Program-made: the position numbers and the translations under genes
From: CAVQZC01 sp963718315
GTDB taxonomy: Bacteria > Actinomycetota > Thermoleophilia > Gaiellales > JAICJC01
Length of the DNA: 64,000 nucleotides
NCBI GenBank assembly: GCA_963718315.1
Contig: CAVQZC010000012.1
Span: 1 to 64,000, forward strand
Direction: 5' to 3'
Notes under the pieces: model-generated
Database searches by the model: none
Told to the model about the DNA's origin: nothing
What the model saw: only the letters and a program-made list of their open reading frames with translations
Shown here: positions 35,293 through 46,333 of the stretch, one piece after another
Numbering within the stretch: the first letter of the stretch is position 1
Layout: each line of letters starts with the position of its first letter

Positions 35293-35913
35293 GTGACCGA
35301 ACCAGCCGAGATCGCCACGCACGCCGATCCCGTCGTCGACGGCGTGTGGCACTGGGAGGTGGCGAACAGCAACATCGGCGGCGCCATCTCGAGTTCCCAC
35401 GAGCTGGCGGCCGACGGCGAGGCGGTGCTGGTCGACCCGCTGCGCCTCGAGCCGGCTGCTCTGGCGGCGCTTCCGCGCCCGACCGCAATCGTGCTGACGG
35501 CGAAGTGCCACCAACGGTCGGCCTGGCGCTACCGCGCAGAGTTCGGCGCCGCGGTGTGGGCCCCGCGCGGCGCTCCGCCGGCAGACGAGGAGCCCGACCA
35601 CCTCTACGAGGATGGCGACGAGCTCCCCGGCGGCCTGCACGCCCTGCGCACACCCGGCCCCGAGCCGGTGCACTACTGCGTGTGGCGTGAGACCGGTCCC
35701 AGCGTGCTTTTCTGCTCCGACCTGCTCTCGTCCGACGCGGACGGGCGGCTCCGCTTCGTGCCGGCGGAGTACCACGACGACCCAGCCGAGACCAGGCGCA
35801 GCGTCGAGCGGCTACTCGACGTCCCCTTCGACGTGCTCTGCCTCGACCACGGCCCGCCGCTGGTCGACGACCCCAAGCGCGCAATTCGCGAGTTGTTGGG
35901 CGACCCTGCCTAG
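35293..35913 (+). CDS. metallo-beta-lactamase-fold protein with degenerate metal site
   Basis: A 206-residue protein with the MBL strand order (SNIGGAISSSHELAADGEAVLVDPL, then AIVLTA, HYCVWRETGPSVLFCSDLL, and LCLDHGPPL near the end). The HxHxDH motif that should follow the AIVLT strand reads TAKCHQRSA, so most metal ligands are lost. It may be non-enzymatic or use different ligands. GTG 35293 lies 14 bases after kup; the two could be co-transcribed. The last bases overlap the convergent membrane-protein gene once that gene's frame is repaired. Confidence 0.6.
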   Translation: MTEPAEIATHADPVVDGVWHWEVANSNIGGAISSSHELAADGEAVLVDPLRLEPAALAALPRPTAIVLTAKCHQRSAWRYRAEFGAAVWAPRGAPPADEEPDHLYEDGDELPGGLHALRTPGPEPVHYCVWRETGPSVLFCSDLLSSDADGRLRFVPAEYHDDPAETRRSVERLLDVPFDVLCLDHGPPLVDDPKRAIRELLGDPA

Positions 35914-36609
35914 GGCGCGGCGGGGTACGTGAACACCAGGAAGAGCGCGAACGCGAGCAGGACCAGGCTGACGCCGAACAGTCCCGTGCGCGGGACCGTG
36001 CAGCTTGAACCGTTGCCCGACTGCGGTCAGGAAGAGGACGGTTGCAAACAGGACGGTGACGCGGACGAAGTCATCGCCGTGGTGGCGGGCGGCGGTGCCC
36101 TCGTCGAAGGCGACGCCGGCCCGGGTGTTCAGCCCCGCCGCCCTGGCGTAGCCGCTGTTGTGGTACTCGGGCATGAAGCTGGGCCCGGGCGGCGCCTTCG
36201 GGCTGGTCAGGCCGCCCGCCCTCAGCCAGGCGTTGAACGCGACCGAGTACTCGGGGCTGAACCGTCGCGCATACAGGTTGGCGAGCTGCTTGTTCCCGCT
36301 CGTCTCGGCCTCCAGCCAGGCCGAGAACTGGGCGGAGTCGAACAGCTTCTGCTGGCCGCCGAGCGTCCATGACTGCGTCGCTTCGGTGCGCAGCTTGCTG
36401 GCAAGCCCGTAGGCACGCGCGTTCTCGCCGTCCCACTTCGCGGCCTGGTACCCGCTCCACGCCGTGGCGATGGCGACCACCGCAAGCAACACCGCCTCCA
36501 TGATCTCGAGCCGCCGTTCGTGACGCTTCTGCTGCTCGTCGGTGCGGTCCCCGTCGACGGCCCGCTCGTGCAGGCTGTGGGCGATCTCGGCGTTCAGGTC
36601 CTCAGGCAC
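35910..36609 (-). CDS. two-TM membrane protein of unknown function, frameshifted
   Basis: A charged N-terminus (about 1-35) leads into a membrane segment (about 36-53, EAVLLAVVAIATAWSGY). An exported-side region of about 130 residues follows, then a C-terminal pair of hydrophobic stretches. The frame changes near 35990; removing one base yields TGLFGVSLVLLAFALFLVFTY and a stop at 35910, for 232 residues. The layout resembles DUF4337-type proteins, but I am not sure of the family. It is the last gene of the ndh-zwf-GH15-GMC strand block, 17 bases behind the GMC gene. Confidence 0.65.
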
Positions 36610-36626
36610 GTGCGGATGATCGCAGG

Positions 36627-38180
36627 CTAGGCGAGACGTTCGAGCACGTGGTCACCGACGCGAAGCGCGTTGGCCATCGCCGTCAAGGCCGGATTCACGG
36701 CTCCGATGCTGGGGAACACGCTGGTGTCGGCGACGTACAGGTTGTCCAGCTCGTGTGCCCGGCAGTCGCGGTTGAGGACCGATGTCGCGGGATCGTCCCC
36801 GAACCGGCAGGTGCCGGCCTGGTGCGCCACGCCGGCCACCGGGATCTCGTTCTTCATGTACGCGTAGCGGTGGAGCAGGTGGTCGCCGTGCATGCCGAGG
36901 TGCTGCAGCATCGAGCGGAGCTGTGCATAGAGCCGTTGCTTCGGCTCCTCGTTCGTCGCCGTGTAGGCAAGCGTCAGGCGGCCCTCGCCGTCGACCGTGA
37001 CGCGGTTCTCCGGGCGGGGCAGGTCCTCGGTCGAGAGCCAGAAGTCGACGGCGTGGCGGGCGACGTCATCCAGCGACCACTGGGGCGCGAACCGGGTCTC
37101 GCCCGGCTTCTCGCCCCGGAACATCGGGGCTTGCGACTTGCCGACCATCTGGATGTTGCCCATCGGGAAGTCGAAGTCAGGGCCCTTGAAGTAGAAGTCG
37201 TTGAGCCCCAGCGTCTTCTGGAAGATCGTCGGGTTCTCGTCCCTCGAGAGCGCCAGCACGGCCTGGCTGTTGTGGAACATGTAGTTCCGGCCGACCTGGT
37301 CGGAGGCGTTGGCAAGCCCGTTGGGATGCAGGTCGGTGGCCGACCGGAGGAGCAGCTTCGCCGTGTTGGCGGCCCCGCAGGCCAGGACGACCACATCGGC
37401 GGTCAGCGTCTCGGTCGCGCCGTCGTGGTCGATGACCACCCCGGTGACGGCGGTCCCGTCGGGGTTCGTCTCCAGCCGCTCGGCGACCGCGTTGGTCAGA
37501 AGCGACACGTTGGGCTGCTCGAGCGCGGGCCGGATGCCGAGCACGTCGGCGTCGGACTTGCCGTGCACCGCGCAGGGGAAGCCGTCGCAGTTCTGGCACC
37601 GGACGCACGCGCTGTAGGCCATGTTGGGCTCGTTCAGGCGGATGCCGCAGGGGGCGTGGAACGGGTGGTACCCCGCCTTCTCGAGGTCGTCGGAGAGCTG
37701 CTGGATGCGCGGCTCGTGCGACACCGCCGGGAACGGGTAGGGCGCGCTCGCGTGACCCTCGGTCGGGTCCTCGCCGTGCGTCCCGTGCACCTCGTACAGG
37801 TGCTCGGCCTGCGTGTAGTACGGCTCGAGCTCGTCGTAGGTGATGGGCCAGGCGGGCGAGAGCCCGTCGTGATGCTGCAGCTCGCCGAAGTCCTCCGGCC
37901 GCAGCCGGTAGAGCGCCGCCCCGTAGAGCTTGGTCGCACCGCCGACGAAGTAGTGGATCTGCGGCTGGAACGGCGCTCCATTGACGTCGTACCAGGTGTC
38001 CGGCGAGACGTAGCGATTGTTGACGAACACGTCCTCGGCAAGCCAGTTCGCCGGCTCCCGAGGGAGCCAGTCCCCTCGTTCGAGCACCAGCACCCGCTTC
38101 CCGGACGGCGCCAGATGACGCGCCAGCGTACCGCCGCCGGCGCCGCTCCCCACGATGATGACGTCGTAGTGGTTGCTCAT
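36627..38180 (-). CDS. GMC-family FAD oxidoreductase
   Basis: A 517-residue glucose-methanol-choline oxidoreductase. The FAD motif VGSGAGGGTLA is near residue 11. The C-terminal family box reads AHQAGTCRFGDD, followed by VADTSVFPSIGAVNPALTAMANALRV. A cysteine-rich patch (CVRCQNCDGFPC, about 190-201) resembles members that work with electron carriers, such as gluconate or fructose dehydrogenase large subunits. It is placed 9 bases behind a GH15 gene, so a sugar or polyol is a likely substrate. No signal peptide is seen. Confidence 0.9.
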   Translation of the reverse strand: MSNHYDVIIVGSGAGGGTLARHLAPSGKRVLVLERGDWLPREPANWLAEDVFVNNRYVSPDTWYDVNGAPFQPQIHYFVGGATKLYGAALYRLRPEDFGELQHHDGLSPAWPITYDELEPYYTQAEHLYEVHGTHGEDPTEGHASAPYPFPAVSHEPRIQQLSDDLEKAGYHPFHAPCGIRLNEPNMAYSACVRCQNCDGFPCAVHGKSDADVLGIRPALEQPNVSLLTNAVAERLETNPDGTAVTGVVIDHDGATETLTADVVVLACGAANTAKLLLRSATDLHPNGLANASDQVGRNYMFHNSQAVLALSRDENPTIFQKTLGLNDFYFKGPDFDFPMGNIQMVGKSQAPMFRGEKPGETRFAPQWSLDDVARHAVDFWLSTEDLPRPENRVTVDGEGRLTLAYTATNEEPKQRLYAQLRSMLQHLGMHGDHLLHRYAYMKNEIPVAGVAHQAGTCRFGDDPATSVLNRDCRAHELDNLYVADTSVFPSIGAVNPALTAMANALRVGDHVLERLA

Positions 38181-38189
38181 CGCGCCTCC

Positions 38190-40099
<1,910 letters not shown>

Positions 40100-40103
<4 letters not shown>

Positions 40104-41551
40104 GTGGCCATCCATGGTTCGTGCCACCGGCCATGGCCGGCGACGAGCTTGTCGGCTTCTTTCGGGCCCCAACTCCCGGGGACATATGGGTGCACCGGCG
40201 GCGGGTTGTCGAGCAGCGGCCCCATGATCCGCCACGTCTCCTCCACGCCGTCCTGGCGGGTAAAGCGGCTGCGGTCTCCGACCATCGCGGCGTGGAGCAG
40301 CACCTCGTACGGGGTCGGCCCCTCGCCGCCCTCCTGCGCGAACTCCGCATCGAGGGTCACCGCCTCGGGCGCCGCGGCATCGGCGCGGTGCGCGTCGACC
40401 TGGAGGCGAACGCCCGTCGACGGATCGAGCTTGACGACGAACTGGTCGGGCTCCGGCCGGCGACCCTCCGTGATGCGAAACCCGAGCTTTGGCGGATGCT
40501 TGAAGACGAGCCGCACCTCGGTCAGCGTCGTCGGCAGGAGCTTGCCCGTGCGGATGTAGAACGGCACGCCGGACCAGCGCCAGTTGTCGATGTCGAGCCG
40601 CAGGGCGGCGTACGTCTCGGTGGTCGAGTCCGGAGCGACGCCGTCGATCTCGCGATAGCCGTCGTGCTGCCCGCGGACGTAATGGGCCGGATCGGCCTCG
40701 GCAATCGCCCTGAAGAGGGCCTCCTTGGTGTCGTTCAGGGTGTCCGGATCGCCGCCGGAGGGCACCTCCATCGCGGCCGCCGCCACCACCTGCATCAGGT
40801 GGTTGACAACCACGTCGCGTAGGGCGCCGACCGGGTCGTAGAAGTGCCCGCGGTCGGCAACGCCAAAGCTCTCAGCCATCGTGATCTGCACGCACTCGAC
40901 GTAGTTGCGGTTCCAGACCGGCTCCAGCATCACGTTGGCGAACCGCAGGTACAGGATCTCCTCGAGGCCCATCTTTCCCAGGAAGTGGTCGATCCGGTAG
41001 ATCTGAGACTCGTCCACCGACTGGTGCAGCTCCGCGGCGAGCGCGCGCGCCGACGCCAGGTCGTGCCCAAACGGCTTCTCGACCACGATCCTGGCGTTGG
41101 TCGTGACTCCGGCGTCGCGCAGACCCTTGACGACCCGCCCGAACAGGAACGGCGGGATCTCCAGGTAGAACACCGGCTGGCTGGAGCCCTCGATCGCGTC
41201 GGCAACCTTCTTGTAGGTCGACGCCTCGCCGAAGTCGCCGCTGACATACGAGAAGCGGTGGGCGAGGCGGTCGAAGACCTGGGGGTCGATGGTCTCGCCG
41301 CAGCCTTCGATGCACTCACGCGCATGCGCCCGCAACTGGTCGGCCGTCCAGTCGTTCACGGCCACGCCGACCACCGGGATGTCGAGCAGCCCCCGCTGTT
41401 CGAGCCGGTAGAGCGACAGGAACGTCATCACCTTGGCCAGGTCGCCGGTGATCCCGAACACGACCAGGACGTCGGCCGTTTTCGGCGCCGCCGCTCCGGC
41501 GCCTACGACCTCCGGGCCTGTCTGGGAGGGGGAACCTGCGGTCGTCGTCAT
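40100..41551 (-). CDS. zwf: glucose-6-phosphate 1-dehydrogenase
   Basis: A 483-residue enzyme that oxidises glucose-6-phosphate to 6-phosphogluconolactone and makes NADPH. The nucleotide-binding motif FGITGDLAK is at 32-40 and VVEKPFGHD at 156-164. The substrate motif RIDHFLGKM is at 186-194, where most members have GKE. It starts 16 bases behind ndh and overlaps the GH15 gene by four bases. Confidence 0.96.
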
Positions 41552-41567
41552 GCCATCACCTCGTGTC

Positions 41568-42873
41568 TCAGCGCTTTGCTGTTACGACGTCGGAGTCGGG
41601 CTCCGTCTCGACCACGATCCGGGCCGAGCGTTCCCGCGTGAATATCGACCATGTCCAGTCGACGACCGCCTTTGCGCGGTCCTCGCCGGTCGACAGAAGG
41701 GCCAGGTGGACTGCTCCCCAGGCGAGGAACGCAGTCTTTCCCTTGATGGTGCGGCCGCGGCGGAACTGGATCACCGCCGCCCCGGGGCCGATGGTCGCCA
41801 TCGTGCCCTTGTCCTTGTACTCGAACGGCGTCGTCTCCTTCCCGGACAGGAGCCGAGCGAGGTTCTCGCCGGCGTGCGCGCCGGCCTGCAGCGCTACCGA
41901 CCCCAGCTGCGGCAGCACCTCGCCGGTCTTCGCATCCGTGATCCAGGCGATGTCCCCGATGGCGAACAGCTCCGGGTGCCCGGCGACGCGAAGGTCGAGC
42001 TCCACCGGGACACGGTGGCCCCGTTGCAGCTCCACGCCCAGGCTGTCGGCGATCGGGTGCGCCTGGAGGCCGGCCCCCCAGACCAGCGTGTGGGCGGGCA
42101 GCACCGCGCCGGACTTCAGCGTCACCTCGGTCGGGGTCACCGCCGCGACGACCTCGCCCACCATCACCTCGACGCCGCGCTTGGTCAGCGTCTTGTGGGT
42201 GTAGGTGCGCAGCTCCGGCTTGAACATCGAGAACAGCTCCGGTGCGGCCTCGACCAGCGTCAGGCGCGCCTTGTCCAGAGGTAGCCGCGGATAGTCCTTG
42301 GCGAGGCTGTGGTGGTACAGCTCCGACAACGCCCCGACACTCTCGACCCCGGTCGGCCCACCACCGACGACGACAACGTTGAGAGCGCCGTCATCGACCA
42401 GCGACGGGTCGCGGTCGGCCGCCTCCCAGCGGCGGAGCACATGATCACGGAGCCTCAGCGCATCGCGCGAGCGTGTACAGCGGAAACGCGTGCTCCGCCG
42501 CTCCCTCGACGCCGAAGAAGTTGACGCAGGCGCCCAGCCCCAGCACCAGGTAGTCGTATGCGATCGGGGCCATCTTGTCGAAGCTGACCTCACGCTTCTC
42601 GAGGTCGATGCCGGTGGCCGTCGCCTGGTGGACCGCCACGTTGGGCTGGTCGTGAAACAGGTCTCGCAGCGGATGCCCCACCGCCGACGAGTCGAGCTCG
42701 GCGGTGGCAACCTGATACAGCAACGGCTGGAAGGTGTGGTAGTCGTGGCTGTCGACCACGACCACGTCCGCGTCGGCGTGCTTCAGCTCCTTGGCGGTGC
42801 CGATTCCCGCGAACCCGCCGCCCAGGATCAGGACGCGGGGTCGGGGCTTCGATGTGTCGTTTGGCTCAGGCAT
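41568..42873 (-). CDS. ndh: type II NADH dehydrogenase, one frameshift
   Basis: The N-terminal part (VLILGGGFAGIGTAKEL) binds FAD. The second Rossmann motif (NVVVVGGGPTGVESVGALSEL) binds NADH. The domain with FAIGDIAWITD and PQLGSVALQAG follows, and the C-terminal membrane-contact region (KTAFLAWGAVHLALL) is complete. The frame changes near 42470; removing one base joins YTL to RDALRLRDHVL and gives 434 residues. NDH-2 passes electrons from NADH to quinone without pumping protons. A palindrome sits directly before the ATG. Confidence 0.88.
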
Positions 42874-42887
42874 GTGGTCTGGACCAC
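42874..42887. promoter_or_regulatory. palindrome abutting the ndh start codon
   Basis: GTGGTC and GACCAC are perfect inverted half-sites with a two-base spacer (GTGGTCTGGACCAC), lying immediately upstream of the ATG where a ribosome site would be expected. No Shine-Dalgarno is visible. It could be an operator or control translation. Confidence 0.35.
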
Positions 42888-42930
42888 GAGGGGTCGCCCC
42901 CGAATCTAGGCGGACGGGACGGCTCCACCG

Positions 42931-44571
42931 TCATCCCAAACGGACGATCGCGTCCATGTGCTCCAGCCCTTCCGGGCGATGGGTGATCAGCAGCACCGAA
43001 CGCTCCCCGGCGACGGCAACCAGTTCGGACACCAGAGCCTCGGCGCCGGGCGGGTCGAGATGGGCGGTCGGCTCGTCGAAGACGAGCACCCGTGCGTCGG
43101 AGAGCAGCGCCCGTGCCACGCCGACCCGCTGCCGCTGGCCGCCGGACAGCTCCCGCCCGTTCTCACCCACCAGCGTCGCGCCCCTGGCCGGTAGCCCCTC
43201 GACCCAGTCCCCGATACCGGTGCGGCGCAGCGCGGTCATGACCTCGGCGTCGCTGGCCTCCGGCCGCGCAAGCCGGACGTTCTCGATGATGCTGGTCGAG
43301 AACAGATAGGTGTCCTGGCTGACCACGGCGATCGCCCGGCGGACGTCCTCCTGGCGGTAGGCGCGGAGGTCCCGGCCGGCCAGCGTCACCCGGCCTTCCT
43401 CAGGATCGACGAACCGCAGGAGCAGGTTCGCGATCGTGCTCTTGCCCACTCCGCTGGGCCCAAGCAGCGCCACCCGCTGCCCCGGCTCCAGGCGTAGGCT
43501 GACGTCGTCCAGCACGACCGGCTCGCCCGGGGCCAGCCGGACGTGCACGTGCTCGAGGGCGATCTCCAGCGGGCCGGCTGGAAGCACTGCCGGATCGACC
43601 GGGTCGGACACCCGCGGCCGCCGGCTCGTCACCTCGAGTAACCGACGCCCGGCGGCGAGCGTCTCGCCCAGCGCCCGGGCCGCCTGCGGCAGCGGCTGCA
43701 CGGCCTCGAACGACGCCAGCGCCAGCAGTCCGAGGAGCGCGATCATCGGCCCGTCCAGGTGTCCCGAGGCGTGCGCCGCGATCGCGGTGGCCAGGACACC
43801 GGCAACGGTCAGCCCGGTGATCGCCAGCCGCAGTGCGTCGCCTGCGCCGTCGCCGAGCGCGGCCGTCCGTGCCAGCCGCACCAGCCGGCGGTCGCAGTCA
43901 CGCACCCGCTCCAGGCGGGGCGCCTCGCATCCGTAGGCGACCAGCTCGGCGCCGCCGTGCAGGAGCTCGACCATCTCGGCAGTCAGCTCGCCTCTGGCCG
44001 GGGCCTGCGAGCGACCGTCGCGACGGCTGGTGGCGACGTCAACGGCCGGTGCTGCGATCGCGGCAGCCACCAGACCCACAGCCAGCACGGCAGCCGACGC
44101 CGGCAGCACGAAGGCGGCGGCAACGACCGAGACGGTGCCCGCGGCAAGGGCGACCAGCGGCGGATCGAGACCGCGCAGGTGGAGGTCCTGCAGCGAGTCG
44201 ACGTCCGCCACCATCCGCGACAGCAGGTCGCCGTCGCGGTACCCCTCGAGCTGAGCCGGTGCGAGCGGCTCCAGCTGCTCGTACGCCCGCACGCGTGCGC
44301 CGGCCAGAGCCCGGAAGGCGAGGTCGTGGGAGGCCAGGCGCTCCAGGTAGCGGAACAGCGGCCGGGCGATCCCGAACGTGCGCACTCCGACGATGGCGAC
44401 GGTCAGCGAGAGGATCGCCGGGCGCTCCGACGCGCGCGAGATCAGGTAGCCGGCGGTCGCCATCAGGCCGACTCCGCAGAGCACGGTTGCCGCGCCCAGC
44501 GCCACCACCAGCGCGACCCGCGTGCGGGAGGCGGGGGCGATCTGCATCAGGCTGCGGACGTCTGCGATCAC
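42931..44571 (-). CDS. cydC: CydC subunit of the CydDC ABC exporter
   Basis: A 546-residue fused membrane/ATPase subunit. About six membrane segments (1-290) precede the nucleotide domain with Walker A GPSGVGKST, signature LSGGQRQRVGVARA and Walker B VLVFDEPTAHLD. CydDC exports cysteine and glutathione and is needed to assemble cytochrome bd. The N-terminal pattern LMATAGYLISRASERPAILSL is typical of CydC. Start overlaps the cydD stop by four bases. Confidence 0.93.
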   Translation of the reverse strand: MIADVRSLMQIAPASRTRVALVVALGAATVLCGVGLMATAGYLISRASERPAILSLTVAIVGVRTFGIARPLFRYLERLASHDLAFRALAGARVRAYEQLEPLAPAQLEGYRDGDLLSRMVADVDSLQDLHLRGLDPPLVALAAGTVSVVAAAFVLPASAAVLAVGLVAAAIAAPAVDVATSRRDGRSQAPARGELTAEMVELLHGGAELVAYGCEAPRLERVRDCDRRLVRLARTAALGDGAGDALRLAITGLTVAGVLATAIAAHASGHLDGPMIALLGLLALASFEAVQPLPQAARALGETLAAGRRLLEVTSRRPRVSDPVDPAVLPAGPLEIALEHVHVRLAPGEPVVLDDVSLRLEPGQRVALLGPSGVGKSTIANLLLRFVDPEEGRVTLAGRDLRAYRQEDVRRAIAVVSQDTYLFSTSIIENVRLARPEASDAEVMTALRRTGIGDWVEGLPARGATLVGENGRELSGGQRQRVGVARALLSDARVLVFDEPTAHLDPPGAEALVSELVAVAGERSVLLITHRPEGLEHMDAIVRLG

Positions 44572-46244
44572 GCGACGGCGCTCCTGGCCCCGGCCACGGC
44601 GCGCCCGTCAGCCAGGGCGACCGTGCGGTCGGCCCGATCCATCAGCCGCGGGTTGTGGGTGATCAGAAGCACTGTCGCGCCCCGGCCGAGCCGCTCGATC
44701 GCATTGGCGACGCACTCCGCGCTGTCGGGGTCGAGATCCGCGGTCGGCTCGTCGAGGATGACCAGCGGGGCGCCGCGCAGGAACACCCGGGCAAGCGCGA
44801 TCCGCCGGCACTCGCCCATCGACAGCGGCCTCCCGCCGTCGCCCACCACCGTTGCATACCCGTCAGGCAACGACGCGACGACGTCGTCGGCGCCGGCCAT
44901 GACGGCGGCCCTGCGAACGAGCTCCTCCGACGCGCCTGGGCCGCCCAGCCGGATGTTGTCGGCGACCGTGCCCCGGAAGATGGTCGGGCGCTGCGGCACC
45001 CAGGCGATGCTCCGGCGCCACTCGGCGGTGCTGCAGTCGGCCAGGTCGACGCCCCCGGCGGTGATCCGGCCGGTGGCTGGCTCCGCGAAGCGCAGCAGCA
45101 AGGCGGCGACCGTCGACTTCCCAGCGCCGCTGGCTCCGGTCAGCGCGACGGTCTCACCGGGTGCGAGCGTGAGGTCGAACCCGTCCAGCACCAGTCCCGG
45201 CCGGGACGGATAGGCAAACGACACGCCCTCCACCCGCACCGGTTCCACCCCCGGGTCAGGCGCGACGCGGGTGCCGCCCTCGCCGGTTTCGGCGGGAGCG
45301 TCCAGCAGCTCCAGGATCCGCTCGGCGGCCGCCAGGCCGTCCGCGCTGGCGTGGAACTGCGATCCCAGCTGGCGGAGCGGCAGGTACAGCTCGGGCGCCA
45401 GGATCAGCACCGTCAGCCCGGCGTTCAGCCCGAGCCCGCCGTCGACCAGCCGAACGCCGACGGTGACCGCAACCAGGGCGACGCTGATGGTTGCGGCCAG
45501 CTCCAGCACCGACCCGCTCAGAAAGCTCAGCCGCAGCGTGGCCATCGTCGTCCGCCGGTAGCGCTCGCCGACGTCCGCGATCGTCGTGCTCTGCGCCCGG
45601 CCGCGGTTGAACGCGCGGAGCGTGGGCAGGCCCCGGATCACATCCATGAAATGCGACGAGAGCCGCTGCAGGGCGTCCCACCGCTCGCGCGTCCGGCGCT
45701 CGGTCTGCCGCCCGATCAGCCACATGAAGACGGGCACCAGGGGCAGTGTTGCCAGCATGATCAACGCCGACTCGACGTCGACGGTGGCAGTGCGGACGAG
45801 CACGGCGACCGGCACCAGGCATGCGAGCACGAGCTGGGGCAGGTAGCGGCCGAAGTAGGCGGCCAGACCGTCGACCCCCTGCACCGCCGCGGTCGCCACC
45901 TCGGCGCCCTCGACCCCGTCCAGCGCCGCCGGCTGGCGCCGCAGCCGCTGCTCCACCAGCGCCAGGCGCAGGTCGGAGAGGACGGCGGACGCAGCGTCGC
46001 GGCCGGCGACCTCGAACCCCCAGCCCAGGACGGCGCGGCCCGCGAATACGACGACCAGCAGGATGAGCAGGCCGGACACGCCGCGCACCGACTGGCCGGC
46101 GAACCCCCCGGAGATCACGTCGGCCAGAAGCGATGCCTGCGCCAGCACCAGCACTGCGGTCGCCAGCCCCAGGGCAACGTCGATCCCGAGCAGGACGCGC
46201 ACGGAGCGGGCACGACGAAGGAGGCGGGGGTCAACCGCGCGCAT
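44568..46244 (-). CDS. cydD: CydD subunit of the CydDC ABC exporter
   Basis: A 558-residue partner of CydC with an N-terminal membrane domain and a C-terminal ATPase: Walker A GASGAGKST, a signature that reads LSMGECRRIALARV rather than LSGGQ, and Walker B VILDEPTADLDP. The weaker signature suggests asymmetric ATP sites, as is common in heterodimeric exporters. It is divergent from cydA across 89 bases. Confidence 0.92.
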   Translation of the reverse strand: MRAVDPRLLRRARSVRVLLGIDVALGLATAVLVLAQASLLADVISGGFAGQSVRGVSGLLILLVVVFAGRAVLGWGFEVAGRDAASAVLSDLRLALVEQRLRRQPAALDGVEGAEVATAAVQGVDGLAAYFGRYLPQLVLACLVPVAVLVRTATVDVESALIMLATLPLVPVFMWLIGRQTERRTRERWDALQRLSSHFMDVIRGLPTLRAFNRGRAQSTTIADVGERYRRTTMATLRLSFLSGSVLELAATISVALVAVTVGVRLVDGGLGLNAGLTVLILAPELYLPLRQLGSQFHASADGLAAAERILELLDAPAETGEGGTRVAPDPGVEPVRVEGVSFAYPSRPGLVLDGFDLTLAPGETVALTGASGAGKSTVAALLLRFAEPATGRITAGGVDLADCSTAEWRRSIAWVPQRPTIFRGTVADNIRLGGPGASEELVRRAAVMAGADDVVASLPDGYATVVGDGGRPLSMGECRRIALARVFLRGAPLVILDEPTADLDPDSAECVANAIERLGRGATVLLITHNPRLMDRADRTVALADGRAVAGARSAVA

Positions 46245-46279
46245 CGGTCAGAGCATGGGCCGTCGTGCGGAGAGGCCGG

Positions 46280-46296
46280 TCATCCCATCTGGATGA
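46280..46296. promoter_or_regulatory. inverted repeat between cydD and cydA
   Basis: TCATCC and GGATGA flank a five-base centre in the 89-base divergent gap. The site lies directly before the candidate cydA promoter and is a reasonable operator for a redox-responsive regulator. It does not match the usual Rex or FNR consensus. Confidence 0.4.
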
Positions 46297-46324
46297 TTGC
46301 GTGTGACGAGCAGGCGGGTACCGT
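46297..46324 (+). promoter_or_regulatory. candidate cydA promoter
   Basis: TTGCGT (46297-46302) and TACCGT (46319-46324) are 16 bases apart. The start site would fall about three bases before ATG 46334, giving an almost leaderless transcript. There is no ribosome site before the ATG, which agrees. Confidence 0.4.
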
Positions 46325-46333
46325 AGCGGGCGC

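Noticed and set aside
41568..42873. Programmed ribosomal frameshifting in ndh and other broken genes
   Set aside because: No common slippery heptamer or downstream structure at the sites, and the sites differ in sequence.
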